The notes under the pieces are model-generated. The model searched no databases. It was not told the DNA's origin and was given only the letters and a program-made list of their open reading frames with translations. This document shows, piece after piece, positions 21,201-29,759 of a stretch of DNA of 64,000 nt. The stretch spans positions 6,448,965 to 6,512,964 of the forward strand of contig JAOWCC010001368.1 of the NCBI GenBank assembly GCA_030867875.1. Direction: 5' to 3'. The stretch comes from Actinernus sp. WN-2022. Its lineage: Eukaryota; Cnidaria; Anthozoa; Actiniaria; Actinernidae. The number at the start of each line of letters is the position of its first letter. The first letter of the stretch is position 1. The position numbers and the translations under genes were made by a program.

Positions 21201-21431
21201 GGCATACTGCCACGGCGATAGCATTCCCTCTATTTTCCCTTGTGATATCATTTGAAGACATGCCGAAAGTACTTGTCGTGGAAACAACTTATCGAACACG
21301 AAAACAAACTTTCCATCGTCCTCGAACTTATTGACCAAAGCTCGGTTCTTGCCTTTCACTGCAGCCTTTTCTGCTTCATTCCAAGACACAGTACAGAGAA
21401 ACAGGAAGACAACGAGCAATTTACTACTCAT
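9054..21431 (-). CDS. Secreted/ER tandem 2-oxoglutarate Fe(II) oxygenase-fold protein, six exons
   Basis: Six exons join in frame: 21431-20990, 14412-14141, 12898-12623, 12206-12048, 10101-9853 and 9299-9054. The total is 1644 coding bases, 547 residues, with GT-AG borders. Residues 1-20 (MSSKLLVVFLFLCTVSWNEA) form a signal peptide. Two homologous halves follow. The C-terminal half has the 2-oxoglutarate/Fe(II) dioxygenase triad H376-E-D378 and H447, with R460 (GARYTF) as the likely 2-oxoglutarate-binding base, within a fold related to prolyl hydroxylases. In the N-terminal half the equivalent positions are D146, V148, F203 and L216, so it cannot bind iron in the usual way and is probably structural or regulatory. 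The substrate is unknown. The C-terminus is highly charged (KELAKRRKEKADSQKQEK). Two of its exon ends are tandemly duplicated. Confidence 0.85.
9640..9680. repeat. C-rich low-complexity tract
   Basis: Long runs of C broken by A/T, in an intron of the oxygenase gene. The proline-rich frame across it is an artefact. Confidence 0.8.
9711..9905. repeat. Tandem triplication of the exon 5 end and splice donor
   Basis: Reading the minus strand, the true exon end (ACCTTTGCATGTAAG|GTAAGTAAAG at 9853) is followed by two further copies with the same donor sequence. One is a full unit of about 75 bases that again begins CCAGCCCTGGGTTC; the last is shorter. All three keep GTAAGT. Confidence 0.85.
9853..10101 (-). 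CDS. Oxygenase-like gene exon 5 (distal His and Arg)
   Basis: Acceptor CTTTCCAG before TACGAG, donor after TGTAAG (GTAAGT). Encodes residues 384-466: TILLYLTPEWDEEKYGE, GRLVVFRGIIPHSARPP (H447) and FKGARYTFACK (R460). The last bases and donor are present in three tandem copies. Confidence 0.85.
10342..10688. mobile_element. Mutator-type MITE, family M1 copy 1
   Basis: Inverted ends CACACAGCGGTCAAACGTCT. It is flanked by a perfect 9-bp duplication GCATGTCAT (10333-10341, 10689-10697). Copies of the same 300-350 bp element lie at 36098-36428 and 50910-51212. Confidence 0.9.
11015..11245. mobile_element. Imperfect foldback element
   Basis: CAACGTAAAACTTGAA near 11019 pairs with TTCAAGATTTACGTT near 11230, and inner segments (TTCAGCGAA / TTCGCTGAA, TACCTC / GAGGTA) continue the stem. 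The tip is CCCTCTCTATATAGAGGGG. Confidence 0.6.
11787..12110. repeat. Tandem quadruplication of the exon 4 end and splice donor
   Basis: About 80-bp units, each on the minus strand reading an ATTAGAAATTCACA-like start, a GAGGACTG-like segment, GAAGAAGATGA and then GTAAGTT. The unit at 12048 is the real exon end; three more follow toward lower coordinates. Copy 2 has a 4-base insertion (ATCG) in the coding-like part, and copy 4 a small deletion, so they are not interchangeable reading frames. All four keep GTAAGT. Confidence 0.88.
12048..12206 (-). CDS. Oxygenase-like gene exon 4 (carries the iron-binding HxD)
   Basis: Acceptor TTATTGCAG before GTGGCG, donor after GATGAG (GTAAGT). Encodes residues 331-383 and ends RIHEDCEEDE, so the iron ligands H376 and D378 lie 5-7 codons from the splice donor. 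The last ~40 exon bases, the donor and the intron start are repeated downstream three more times. Confidence 0.85.
12623..12898 (-). CDS. Oxygenase-like gene exon 3 (start of active domain)
   Basis: Acceptor TTTTTTTAG before GAATATATAG, donor after GGTATTAAG (GTTTGT, a weaker donor). Encodes residues 239-330 in phase 0. Contains DRKGRVVAYFDGLV, matching the start of the first domain (DDGKFVFVFDKLF). A TTTGTCTGCAG run after the donor could mislead gene predictors. Confidence 0.8.
13280..13400. mobile_element. Short palindromic MITE
   Basis: AATACCATGGCACCGAGGGA is mirrored by a matching inverse ending GTGTCATGGTATAAC; GGAAATTAGTGATTAAATTT pairs with AAATTTAATCACTAATTTC. Confidence 0.65.
13402..13935. 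mobile_element. TIR element, about 530 bp
   Basis: AATACTATGATCACCGAGG at the left is mirrored by CCGAGGTGATCATGGTATT at the right. The ends resemble those of the adjacent 13280-13400 element, so they may be one family. The interior is non-coding. Confidence 0.5.
14141..14412 (-). CDS. Oxygenase-like gene exon 2 (second half of dead domain)
   Basis: Acceptor CTTTTTAG before TTGAAGATGC, donor after AAGAGTAAG (GTAAAT). Phase 1 in, phase 0 out. Encodes residues 148-238, including ELIFKVFLTPN and GRLLVWNASVPFIYKPP. Compared with exon 5, the distal His is Phe (F203) and the Arg is Leu (L216). Confidence 0.85.
14450..15866. other. Intron 1 segment with little visible structure
   Basis: AT-rich intronic DNA of the oxygenase gene. 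A weak inverted pair (TACCGAATGGTAAATT near 14936 and ACTATTCGGTAG near 15144) around GAGCA-rich sequence may be a decayed MITE. No gene is seen. Confidence 0.35.
15867..17341. mobile_element. Large TIR element with tandem GCAAATGATCC subterminal repeats
   Basis: The left arm (15867-16055) begins TTTAAAGTGCCACTGTACAG and carries several copies of GCAAATGATCCC. The right arm (17156-17341) is its inverse, with copies of GGATCATTTGCGG. The arms also share the inner block TGGAATGGCATG / CATGCCATTCCATG. The right end stops exactly where a second element begins, without its own terminal bases. No transposase is recognised between the arms. Confidence 0.7.
16323..16466. mobile_element. Small MITE, family M2 copy 1 (nested)
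   Basis: Inverted ends ATTGCTGGTTTGCACT / AAGTGAAAACCAGCAAT; the interior includes AACATGGCGGCTATGACGTC. A second copy is at 43062-43195. It lies within the larger TIR element. Confidence 0.65.
17341..17903. mobile_element. About 600-bp non-autonomous element, copy 2, ends missing
   Basis: Shares order and sequence with 8025-8630 from CCACTACGACGAAAATTTAC to TTGATATGTCAAAATTTG, but lacks the outermost TTTAAAGTG on the left and the CGTAGGGGCAC end on the right. Confidence 0.7.
17904..19789. other. Intron 1 segment, no gene seen
   Basis: AT-rich intronic DNA. I note a short duplication (TAGCAGACATTTG repeated near 18160) and runs of CTCCCC/GGGGAG around 19160-19450, but no coding or transposon signature. 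Confidence 0.4.
19790..20350. repeat. Two tandem units of about 285 bp
   Basis: The series GGCGATAGTC, GGAACTAGGCATCTAGCTGA, GACCATTC-CTGAGAATG, CCATAGGTGAGC, AACTAGGCCTCTA and CCCCCTCCCATACACAGC occurs twice in the same order. It is GC-richer than its surroundings and non-coding. Confidence 0.75.
20527..20673. mobile_element. MITE with inverted ends
   Basis: CAGGGCCAGGTTGTTCGAAG is mirrored by TTGCTGCAAACAACCAAGCC. The interior includes GGGTTAAATCGCTAACCC, and a fragment of the same sequence occurs near 9460. Confidence 0.6.
20990..21431 (-). CDS. Oxygenase-like gene exon 1 (signal peptide, first half of dead domain)
   Basis: Encodes residues 1-147 plus one base. The ATG is at 21431-21429 and is followed by a typical signal peptide. 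The exon ends GTGGATACAG before GTATGC (phase 1). It contains VYYPYHITSSMVKRLDF, which aligns with GWYPYDVSMNIVRNSHY of exon 4, showing internal duplication. Confidence 0.85.
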
Positions 21432-21725
21432 TTTCAGCTGGATACTGCAGTTCCTTCGTCGGAATTATTAAAAGTGCAGTGATCGAATCATCCAAACTCC
21501 AAAGACCAAACAGGATTTTTTCGCATGAATCGAGGGAGGCTGGGACAAACCACCCGGACATTTACACAGGGAGCCCAAGCGTAGTTTATGTGAACGTGAA
21601 TCAGTCCTAACGTCTCTTAATTTTGCGACTATTGAAAGCTTGCAATTCAGTTAATCATGCTCAAACTTGGTATTCTGGCTAATTCCGATGTCATCTTTCT
21701 TGTGATGGAGTTCATTTCTTACTTA

Positions 21726-22002
21726 GATCCGGTTAGCTCAGTGGTTAAGCTCCGGTCTGTCGAGCGGGAGGTCGCGGGTTCAAACCCCGGCCGGACCAAC
21801 ATTCAGGGCCTTAAAATAACTGAGTAGAAGGTGCTGCCTTTGTGAACCAACTGCAAATGGTTAGACCTTCACGTCTTCTCGGATAAGGACGTAAAATCGT
21901 AGGTCCACTGACATGGCGGAGACAAGCCTCGCAGGGGACCTTGAGTCCTATTGTTTGTTTCCCGTGGCGTTACGCCCAAATGTTGTAAATAAAAATAAAA
22001 TA
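21726..22002 (+). mobile_element. tRNA-derived SINE
   Basis: The head folds like a tRNA, with an RNA polymerase III A box (TTAGCTCAGTGG, 21733-21744) and B box (GGTTCAAACCC, 21777-21787). A body follows containing GGATAAGGACGTAAAATCG and AGGTCCACTG, which resembles the conserved central domain of metazoan SINEs of the Nin-DC type (from memory). It ends in an A-rich tail (AAATAAAAATAAAATA). It lies about 300 bp upstream of the oxygenase gene start. Confidence 0.8.
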
Positions 22003-22199
22003 GATTAACTTTACAAACTCGACCCAGTCCTTTTTTCGTTTCTAAAGTGGCCAACTGGTGTTTCCTGGGGGGTGGGGCGAACCGTCTCGCATTAGAAATC
22101 TGCAATGTTGGCTTAAAACTGATAAAATGGCCATTTTGGTACAACGTACTACAGAGTACGAAGTCCAAGGACTACGGCAAAGCTGACACAACGAAGGAT

Positions 22200-22250
22200 T
22201 TTATATTGAATATTACAATATTTCGGCTGGCCAAACCAGCCTTGGCTTCA
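22200..22250. repeat. Fragment shared with the 35.5-kb palindrome
   Basis: AATATTTCGGCTGGCCAAAC then CAGCC, TTCAGGTAC matches the arm of the 35394-35625 foldback. A truncated copy of the same repeat. Confidence 0.55.
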
Positions 22251-22397
22251 GGTACTAGTAAATTTCGCAATAGAAATTGCGGAAACGGGGAAGTCTTGAA
22301 ATAGCAAAATAGTATAAGAGATAAGCACTATGTTTCATCACGTATATTCATACCATATGGTTCTAGAGTTTTAGCTTTATCTATAAGGTGCGGGAAC

Positions 22398-22907
22398 GAC
22401 TGCAGAATACCCCACCACAGCAAGTAGACTTTATTCATGTCAACACGTCATCGCGTCAACGAGTAGACTGCGGTTGCTTGTAGAACGAAGGTAGTAATAT
22501 ATAAAGAACACTTTATTGATGTCAACGCGTCAACGAGTAGACTGCGGTTGATTGTAGAACGAAGGTAGTAATATATAGAGAACACTTTATTCATGTCAAC
22601 GCGTCATCGCGTCAACGAGTAGACTGCGGTTGTTTGTAGAACGAAGGTAGTAATATATAGAGAACACTTTATTCATGTCAACGCGTCATCGCCGGCGTCA
22701 ACGAGTAGACTGTGGTTGATTGTAGAATGAAGGTAGTAATATATAGAGATAATAGCAAGATTGATAATGGACGTTATGTCAATTTACAATTTTATTTCAT
22801 TATTTCATTTCATTTTCAATTTCATTTATATGTTTGACCGTGACAACGCGTCAACGCGTTGACTGTCAACGTGTAAGGTAGATTACGTGGTAGGGTATTC
22901 TGCAGTC
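22398..22907. mobile_element. TIR element filled with a minisatellite
   Basis: GACTGCAGAATACCCCACCA on the left is mirrored by TGGTAGGGTATTCTGCAGTC on the right. The interior (about 22424-22750) is about four tandem units of 80-90 bp containing GAGTAGACTGCGGTTG, TAGAACGAAGGTAGTAATAT and GTCAACGCGTC. Confidence 0.7.
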
Positions 22908-23159
22908 TAGCCGTCGGTGTAATAGTGGTTAGGTCTAGAAAGAAAATGTTCAGATACAGTAGTAGGTTTTATAATAGAATTAATGTTAGGCTTGTCTACT
23001 GTCCGTCTGTGTTCATTACATCTGTGTGATACGTGGTAGTTGTGATTTGACCGTAGGTTAGAGGACTTAGAGCTACGTTGATATGCAAATAGAGGCAATT
23101 GCTTAAAGACGTCTTTGCAGTGGAAAGGTGAGACTACAGAGTCAATTCCAGCAATGTCC

Positions 23160-23182
23160 ACCCCCCCCCCCCCCCCCCCCCA
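23160..23182. repeat. Poly-C tract
   Basis: Uninterrupted run of about 22 C. Confidence 0.9.
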
Positions 23183-23235
23183 CCTGTGCCCTAATACTAT
23201 ATATGTAATTTATTTCAATCCCATAGCTCTTCATA

Positions 23236-23700
23236 TATACTCGCGCTGATTGGAGAATTTCGAGTAGCGCGTGCAATTTTGATTTGAAAAATAAACTGGT
23301 GCTGTCGTCTTTCGCATTGCGCGTTCAAAAATCGTTGAAAACAACTACAAATTCATCAGAACTTAGCGTTTTTTGCCTTTTTTAATACTCACTTCGCAAC
23401 TGGGTACAAGTAGAATAATGTACGGTTGGAATTCATTGGGATCACACTTCAACCGCTAACCGTTCTTCAGCGATGATCAATCCAAGATGGCGGATGTTTT
23501 TCAAAATATGCCCATACTCCATATACTGGGCATATTTTTAGGTCACATGACCAGCCTGGGTCTTTCGACACCATCTTGGATTAGGCGCGTAAAGATCCCT
23601 GGGAAGGAGGTTGACCATTGGCTCCACCTCGTCCCCAGGGACTTTTCGGTCAGATCCAAGATGACGGCTAGTCCGAGAGAAGACCCTGGTAAACGCTGGA
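23236..23700. mobile_element. Partial copy of the 25.3-kb inserted element, opposite orientation
   Basis: The sequence from CGCGCTGATTGGAGAATTTC through TCCAAGATGGCGGATGTT to AGGCGCGTAAAGATCCCTGG is the reverse complement of 25300-25660. One end is degraded. Confidence 0.65.
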
Positions 23701-24694
23701 TCACGTTATCAAATACTCTTGGTAGTATTTTGTCACGTGATTTGACGATCTAAGATGGCGTCCAAGCTAAATATGGGAATATTTCATGACGTGTAAAAAC
23801 CATAGGTATCCCAATCCGGAGTGAGCGAGATGCAGCTAACAGTCACGTGCTGATATAATACGTCGTTAACGAATAAGCTCGCAATTCCCATGGGAAAGGC
23901 GTTGCCATGGTTTTAGAAAGATCGACAATCGATTGCTGGAGGTGAAAAATAGCATTTACAAACAAGTTTTGCTAATAACAATACCGATCTCGTACAAGGC
24001 CTCTGATCTAAATAAATGAAGTCAGTTATTTGTTGCCATCTAGTACAATCCTTAGCCTCCTCCGCAGTGCCACAGGTAACCCAATTTAGGATTTTTCTTC
24101 TTCACGGTTTCCGATACTTTATAGAGATGCCTGCGGAGGAGGCTACGGATAGCCTTAGCTTTAAACCGTCGTTCTGCTAAGGAATCCCAACCCAGTTCTC
24201 TACGAATCTGCGATGATCTCATTGATTAATCAGCCTTGCTAATTATTCCGTTGCAGCTCGGTTTTGTAGGTTTTGCACTTTTACTGCTAATCCCGAGCCT
24301 ATCTTATCCCACACCGTAAAAATGCAATAGTCAAAGTGAGGCAAAATAAGTGCCGGGGGTGGGGGGGAGGGGGCTATACTATGTGCCACGGGATAGGGTA
24401 TGGTTTTTGAGCTGCCGAGGTCTGGGATAAGGTATCCTTTTTACGGTTTTGGTCTGGGAAAGGGTATGGATTTTGATACTGACTTGTCGTTGACGCCATG
24501 CTTAGCGCTCTATCGATCACACTACAGCTTAAAATACCATATTAAAACAAAACAACGGCTTTCGCAGTGTAATTTTAATTAAAAACTGTTCGATATCTGG
24601 ACTCTTTCATATCTAATGTCATGCTGTGTAAACATCTGGTCTGGGATAGGGTATAGATTGTTTGCTTCAAGTCTGGGCTTGGTATAGGATCAGG

Positions 24695-24912
24695 AGCCCA
24701 TAACTAGGAGCGTTCATCCCACATACTAGGCCCTGATGACTAGGAGCGTTCATCCCACATACTAGGCCCTGATGACTAGGAGCGTCCATCCCGCATACTA
24801 GGCCCTGATGACTAGGAGCGTCCATCCCGCATACTAGGCCCTGATAACTAGGAGCGTCCATCCCGCATACTAGGCCCTGATAACTAGAAGCGTCCATCCC
24901 GCATACTAGGCC
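24695..24912. repeat. Minisatellite, 36-bp unit x 6, abutting a MITE end
   Basis: Units contain AGCGTCCATCCCGCATACTA and GGCCCTGATGACTAGG. The unit is related to the 32-bp unit at 62485-63085 (shared AGCGTCCATC, CATACT, TGATG). It touches the inverted repeat of the MITE starting at 24915. Confidence 0.85.
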
Positions 24913-24914
24913 TA

Positions 24915-25137
24915 TGTCACAGCGTTTTTACAAGTTAGGTTATTTTTAGAATGGTTCCGGCCTGCTCAGTTCTTGAGTTGAAATTATTCCTAAGGGAATC
25001 AAATCACAAAAGCGTAGCAGCCATGTTGTTTAGTATAGCAAAAGTAGCTAATGAGGCATCTTTTGTTCCGCCACGGTGCAATTAATTGGCGGGGAAAATA
25101 ATCTAAAAATAGCCCAACTTGTAAAAACGCTGTGACA
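24915..25137. mobile_element. MITE family M3, copy 1
   Basis: Inverted ends of about 36 bp beginning TGTCACAGCGTTTTTACAAG and ending with the inverse (GTAAAAACGCTGTGACA); the shared inner end is TTATTTTTAGA. The same family is at 63083-63445. Confidence 0.75.
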
Positions 25138-25142
25138 ACTAT

Positions 25143-25880
25143 ATGTGCTTGAATGAAATTTAGGCGAAGTTAAAATCGAGTCAATGCCAGCGCTGATCAG
25201 CGGTCTTCCCTATCCAGGAGCTTCGGAGGTTCCCGTATGTGCTTCAGGCTCACTGGCATGCCAACCTCGTGACCAGGGTCTTCTCGGTCAGATCCAACCT
25301 CGTTCCCAAGGGTCTTTACGCGCCTTATCAAAGATGGCGTCGAAAATACCCTTGGTACTGCAGGCTGGTCATGTGACCCAAAATATACCCAATATATGGG
25401 CATATTTTGAAGAACATCCGCCATCTTGGATTCATCATTGCTGAAGAATGGATTCCAATGAATTCCAACCGTACATTATTCTACTTGTATCCAGTCGCGA
25501 AGTGAGTATTAAAAAAGGCAAAAACGCTAAGTTCTGATGAATTTGTAGTTGTTTTCAACGAATTTTGAACGCGCAATGCGAAAGACGACAGCACCGGTTT
25601 ATTTTTCAAATCAAAAATGCACGCACTATTCGAAAATCTCCAATCAGCGCGTGCGAAACGTCTAGCCAATCAGTGGCCGAATCCCACCAGCCTGTACCAG
25701 GGGTACTTTCGACGCCATCTTTGATTAGGCGCGTAAAGACCCCTGGGAACGAGTTGATAGCCGCCATCTTGGATCTGACCGAGAAGACCCTGGTCACGAG
25801 GTTGCTGGCATGCTTCTTGCTTTGCCGTTGTAGGCAGTTGTCGCTCGTTGCTTGGTCAATATTTGCTTTGCGTGCTTCGA
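25143..25880 (+). repeat. Split direct repeat A1, interrupted by a MITE
   Basis: Begins ATGTGCTTGAATGAAATTTA. Interrupted at 25262-25804. Resumes with the duplicated target CTGGCATGC and runs to about 25880 (GTTGTAGGCAGTTGTCGCTC). A2 is the uninterrupted equivalent. Confidence 0.85.
25262..25804. mobile_element. 543-bp foldback element inserted in A1, 9-bp target duplication
   Basis: Ends CAACCTCGTGACCAGGGTCT and its inverse. Flanked by CTGGCATGC on both sides (25253-25261, 25805-25813). The A2 repeat at 29510 shows the empty site with a single CTGGCATGC-like sequence. Non-coding. Confidence 0.9.
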
Positions 25881-27719
25881 AAATATCCTCCGGATCGAGA
25901 CCCTTCAAAAAGACTGTGATCAGACGTTGCTGGAGTTCAATTGGTCTAAGTCGTCCCAGGATTGTCGCTGTACAATGAGCAAAGTGTCTGAGAAAAAATC
26001 AACATCAAGTTCGGCGGAGGGCTGGCAAATAGAACGGTGGCCTCTCTTCCTGTTTCAGCCTCGGTCAATCCAGCATCAAGCGCCTCGAATTCGTCAGTTC
26101 TGACGTCCAGGGTCGACGAATTACTACGCTCAGGAAATCCTCCCAGGTTTCCTTTGGTTGCACTTAGTTTCATGAATAGGTTTTCGCTCCCTGCTTCAGC
26201 GACCGTACCATCTACATCGCTAGGCTCTGCAACCTCCGGCGCCACTGGCTTGGCCCCGGTTTTTTTCTACGGGCGCTTTAACTTACTGGAAAAGTCAGCA
26301 TCTATTATGCCCACCTTGCTTTTATTAGCCTTTTGTTGTGGACCGGGGTACTCGCCAATCCCATCCAAACTCGTCAGTTTCCCAGATCGTGTCGGGAAAA
26401 TACGTTGACCCGGCTGACTTGCTGCCTGTCAACTTAGTTCCCATTACAGACTCGGAGCCACAGCTTATGCTCGATGGTTGCTTGGTGTTGACAAGCCAAC
26501 CAAAGCGACCAAAGCACCGCTTTGAGGACATTGTGAGCTGCATGGGCTGAGGCTTTTTCGGTCCTCTGTCTAGTCCTCACATCCTACTATCCTCACCGTT
26601 GGAGGGATCTTTTACAGTATAAGTTACTGATCATTCGCACTTATAGGCAGTTTAGCGGGCGGGCTTGGTGGGCATATGATCAAGCTTTTCGGGAGCATAT
26701 ATGTTGCAGCGACGCAACTCACTGACTGGTCCCAGCTGAATGTCCAGCTGTATAATTTTCACACAGCTGGGGCGGCTCCCAGACCTGCTACAACCGTATG
26801 CATATCTTGAAACCGTAGTCACTGCGCATCGCCTTATACTCCCTGCCGCTACGCCCACCGGTGTACAAAATGGTCGGGCTCTCACCGCGAGATAGAGTGT
26901 CCTGATGTACAGTCGTTGCAGAAAGCGAGAGGTCGCTCCACTTCGCCCGCGTCCACTAGTGCCAAGAATCGCAAGCACTGATTGTGGCTGTGATCTCCTG
27001 CCTGGAGGACGAGACTGGAAAGCAGTGGTAGCTCTGTCAAGGCCCGCATTTCCAGTTGCATGCATTTCAGGGGCACAGTCGGCTACTCATTTGTTCCTGT
27101 TTTATTGTTGCGTTAATCGTTGCGTTCTCGTTGCCATGATACTCGTTGCTTTCCCAGTGATAGCATTTGTTGTAAGCGTTAATGACATTGTGAGTTTACG
27201 TCCGGCGTTGGCCCGGTCACTAGAGACTAGTGACTGTGTCGCCCGTTGCGGGTGCCTTGTTGTTGCGCTCGTTGCTTTACAATTACTATCTGAGAATCAA
27301 TTATTATGATTGCCTTGCTGAAGCCATACAGTTGGGCATAAGTCCGCGTCAAATACAGCCGTCTAATAGTAAATCGTTGCGTTTCGTGACCATGACACCT
27401 GTTGTTGATTAGCTATTGTTCGTGTGATATTGAAGTGAGTGCTGGCAAATTGAATCTTGCTGTTGATGCCTTAACTTGTTGTTCCCTTTCAGCTGGGCTC
27501 CATCCCGTTTCAAGCGCGTCACGCCTCTCAAGGCTAATAATTTTGCATTGGAGTTACGAAGTCACCCTGATCATGCAGCGTCGAGTTTCTTATGTCCTTA
27601 ACGGAGTTCGCCAGGGTTTTAAGTTGGGCTTTAACCGTACACCTTTTCTCCAGTCAGCCAAGCGGAATAAAAAGTCTACTTATGATCACACTGAGGTGAT
27701 CGACGCGTACTTGGCAAAT

Positions 27720-28404
27720 GAAGTATCGTTGGGCAGGGTAGCGGGTCCCCTCTCGCTCCCCCTGTTCCCAAATTGCACATCAGCAGCTTCGGGATCATAC
27801 CGAAAAGCGGCCAACCGGAGAAATGGCGCTTGATTGTGGACCTATCCTCTCCAGAGGGATCGAGTGTGAACGATGGAATAAATGGCGATGAGTTTTCCCT
27901 CCAGTACATCAGGGTTGATGACATAATTAGAATGGTCAGCGGCCTCGGTAAGGGTGCACTTATCGCTAAGTTCGATGTTCTATTCGCTTACCGCAACGTA
28001 GCTATTCACCCCACCGACCGCGTTCTCCTAGGCATGAAGTGGCGTGGCAAGTACTACATGGACTTAGATCTTCCGTTTGGGATTCGATCTGCGCCGTTTA
28101 TATTTGATTCGATTTCGTCTATGGTGGAGTGGATTTTAATTAACAACTACCAAGTTTCGGACCTTGTCCACTATTTAGATGATTTTATTACTGCGGGTCC
28201 TCCCAATTCGATGGTTTGAACACTGCACTCAAAGTCTGTACTAATCTGGGCCTCCCTCTCCACCTAGGCCCTGACAAATGTGAGGGTCTCTCCGCTACCC
28301 TAGTTGTTTTGGAAATTGAAATTGATTCAGTGAATTTAAGCTCTCGTCTCCCTCAGAACAAACTCGCAAACAAAGTTGCGTTCGCTTATCGAGTCTTGGG
28401 CTAG
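27720..28404 (+). pseudogene. Ngaro/DIRS reverse transcriptase, truncated and frameshifted
   Basis: The first frame encodes RT palm motifs in order: FGIIPKSGQPEKWRLIVDLS, LIAKFDVLFAYRNVAIHP (motif A Asp), LPFGIRSAPFIF, and the catalytic YLDDF. It ends with TGA at 28217-28219, and the homologous reading continues in another frame (LGLPLHLGPDKCEG, 28216-28404). The RNase H domain expected next is missing, because recombinase sequence begins about 35 bases later. Not functional. Confidence 0.8.
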
Positions 28405-28429
28405 CCGTCAGTGATGCAAAAAAGATTAC

Positions 28430-29190
28430 CTGTCAGCCGTGCGCGCACTCCACATTGAGCAGGGTGCTCCAGACCCCTTACCGAACTGCCTTAGGCTTGA
28501 TAGGGTGGTTAGAGGAATCAAACGCGTGCAAGGAGTAAAATCTATCAACCGTTTACCTATTACAGATGGCATTTTGCTGACAATTTACAAACATCTCGAT
28601 TTTACCATTCCGGATCACAAGATGGTTTGGGCAGCTTGTTGTTTAGCTTACTTTGTTTGTTTTTACGTTTCTCGGAGTTTACAGTTCCTTGTTTCAGTAG
28701 CTACTCGCCGGCTATACACCTAAATGTGAAAGACATAACTGTAGATTCTTCGACTGATCCTGGTTGCATTCGCCTGAGCATTAAGGCCTCCGAAACGGAC
28801 CCGTTTCGGAAGGGGTGCTATGTTTACATTAGTAGGGCAAAACGTCCTTTATGCGCAGTCGAAGCTGTTCTGTCCTGTTCTGTTCTGTCCATCAGAGGCG
28901 ACTCTCCAAGTCCGCTCTTTCTGATGCAAACTTGTCAGCTTTCAACCTGCGTTCTACTCACCAAATGGATAAGGGATATAATGGCTACAGCGAATATCAC
29001 GGGGAACTATTCCAGTCACAGCTTCCGTATCGGCGCTGCTACAGTAGCTGCTCGTAATGGGTCGGTGGTCTAGCAACGCTTATAAAGGCTATATTATAAC
29101 TCCGGTGGAAGCTTTAGTTGCGGCTCTGTTCAGCTATCGTAATAAAGCGCCGGCATTTTCGCCGGATTATCGCCTATTCCTTCTTGCTTG
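28430..29190 (+). pseudogene. Ngaro/DIRS tyrosine recombinase, broken
   Basis: An N-terminal core-binding part (AVRALHIEQGAPDPLP, MVWAACCLAYFVCFYVSR) continues in the overlapping frame 28627-29073, which carries SHSFRIGAATVAARNG, the H-x-x-R box of tyrosine recombinases. The segment with the nucleophile (WSSNAYKGYI) lies in a third frame after a small deletion near 29056, leaving several expected residues between the boxes missing. The motif set identifies the YR-retrotransposon class, and the breaks make it inactive. Confidence 0.8.
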
Positions 29191-29282
29191 ACTTGGGGGT
29201 GCTTGGTTGTTTGGAGTCGGAGGTCCATGGCAGCCTGACCACAATCCCTCCTTTCAATTCCAAGCACCTTCGACCCCCTTGG

Positions 29283-29391
29283 CTGGGAGCTGTGGCCCGG
29301 TTGCCATGGTTACCTCGGGAAGTGCTTGGTCGGGCGACCAGCACGTGCTCCGATACCTAACTCCAAACTTATCTATTGACGATGAGTTTAA
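29283..29391 (+). repeat. Split direct repeat B1
   Basis: GGGAGCTGTGGCCCGGTTGC through CTTATCTATTGACGATGAGT; matched by B2 with a few differences. Confidence 0.85.
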
Positions 29392-29560
29392 ATGTGCTTG
29401 AATGAAATTTAGGCGAAGTTAAAATCGAGTCAATGCCAGCGCTGATCAGCGGTCTTCCGGTCCCATCCAGGAGCTTCGGGGGTTCCCGTATGTGCTTCAG
29501 GGCTCACTGGCATGCTTCCGCTTGCTTTGGTGTTGTAGGCAGTTGTCGCTCGTTGCTTGC
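29392..29560 (+). repeat. Split direct repeat A2 (empty-site copy)
   Basis: Matches A1 without the 543-bp insertion. Confidence 0.85.
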
Positions 29561-29647
29561 TCAAAATTTGCTCCCACTCTCCCACCTCAGGATTGGATAG
29601 GTATGGCCTAGGTAAGTATTCCAGTGATATCAGTGTGACCGGTACCG

Positions 29648-29759
29648 GGCGGGGAGCTGTGGCCCGGTTGCCATGATTACCTAGGGAAGTGCTTGGTCGG
29701 GCGACCGGCACGTGCTCCGTACCTAGCCACAAACTTATCTATTGACGATGAGTTTAAAT
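29648..29759 (+). repeat. Split direct repeat B2, right end of the element
   Basis: Matches B1 and ends GATGAGTTTAAAT, followed by unrelated sequence (AGGAGATATGG). Confidence 0.85.

Larger units (their letters stand above)
25143..29759 (+). mobile_element. Ngaro/DIRS-type tyrosine-recombinase retrotransposon with split direct repeats
   Basis: Terminal layout is A1 - coding region - B1 - A2 - B2, the split direct repeat arrangement of Ngaro-type elements. A1 (25143-25252 plus 25814-25880) matches A2 (29392-29560); B1 (29283-29391) matches B2 (29648-29759). Between them are a reverse transcriptase with YLDDF and a tyrosine recombinase with SHSFRIG. Such elements integrate through the recombinase rather than a DDE integrase. 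This copy is dead: the gag-like region (about 25980-27700) has no long frame, the RT is frameshifted, RNase H appears deleted, and A1 carries an insertion. Confidence 0.85.

Noticed and set aside
21726..21797. A functional tRNA gene
   Set aside because: A and B boxes are present and the acceptor mostly pairs, but the anticodon arm is not canonical and the sequence runs on into a SINE body with an A-rich tail.
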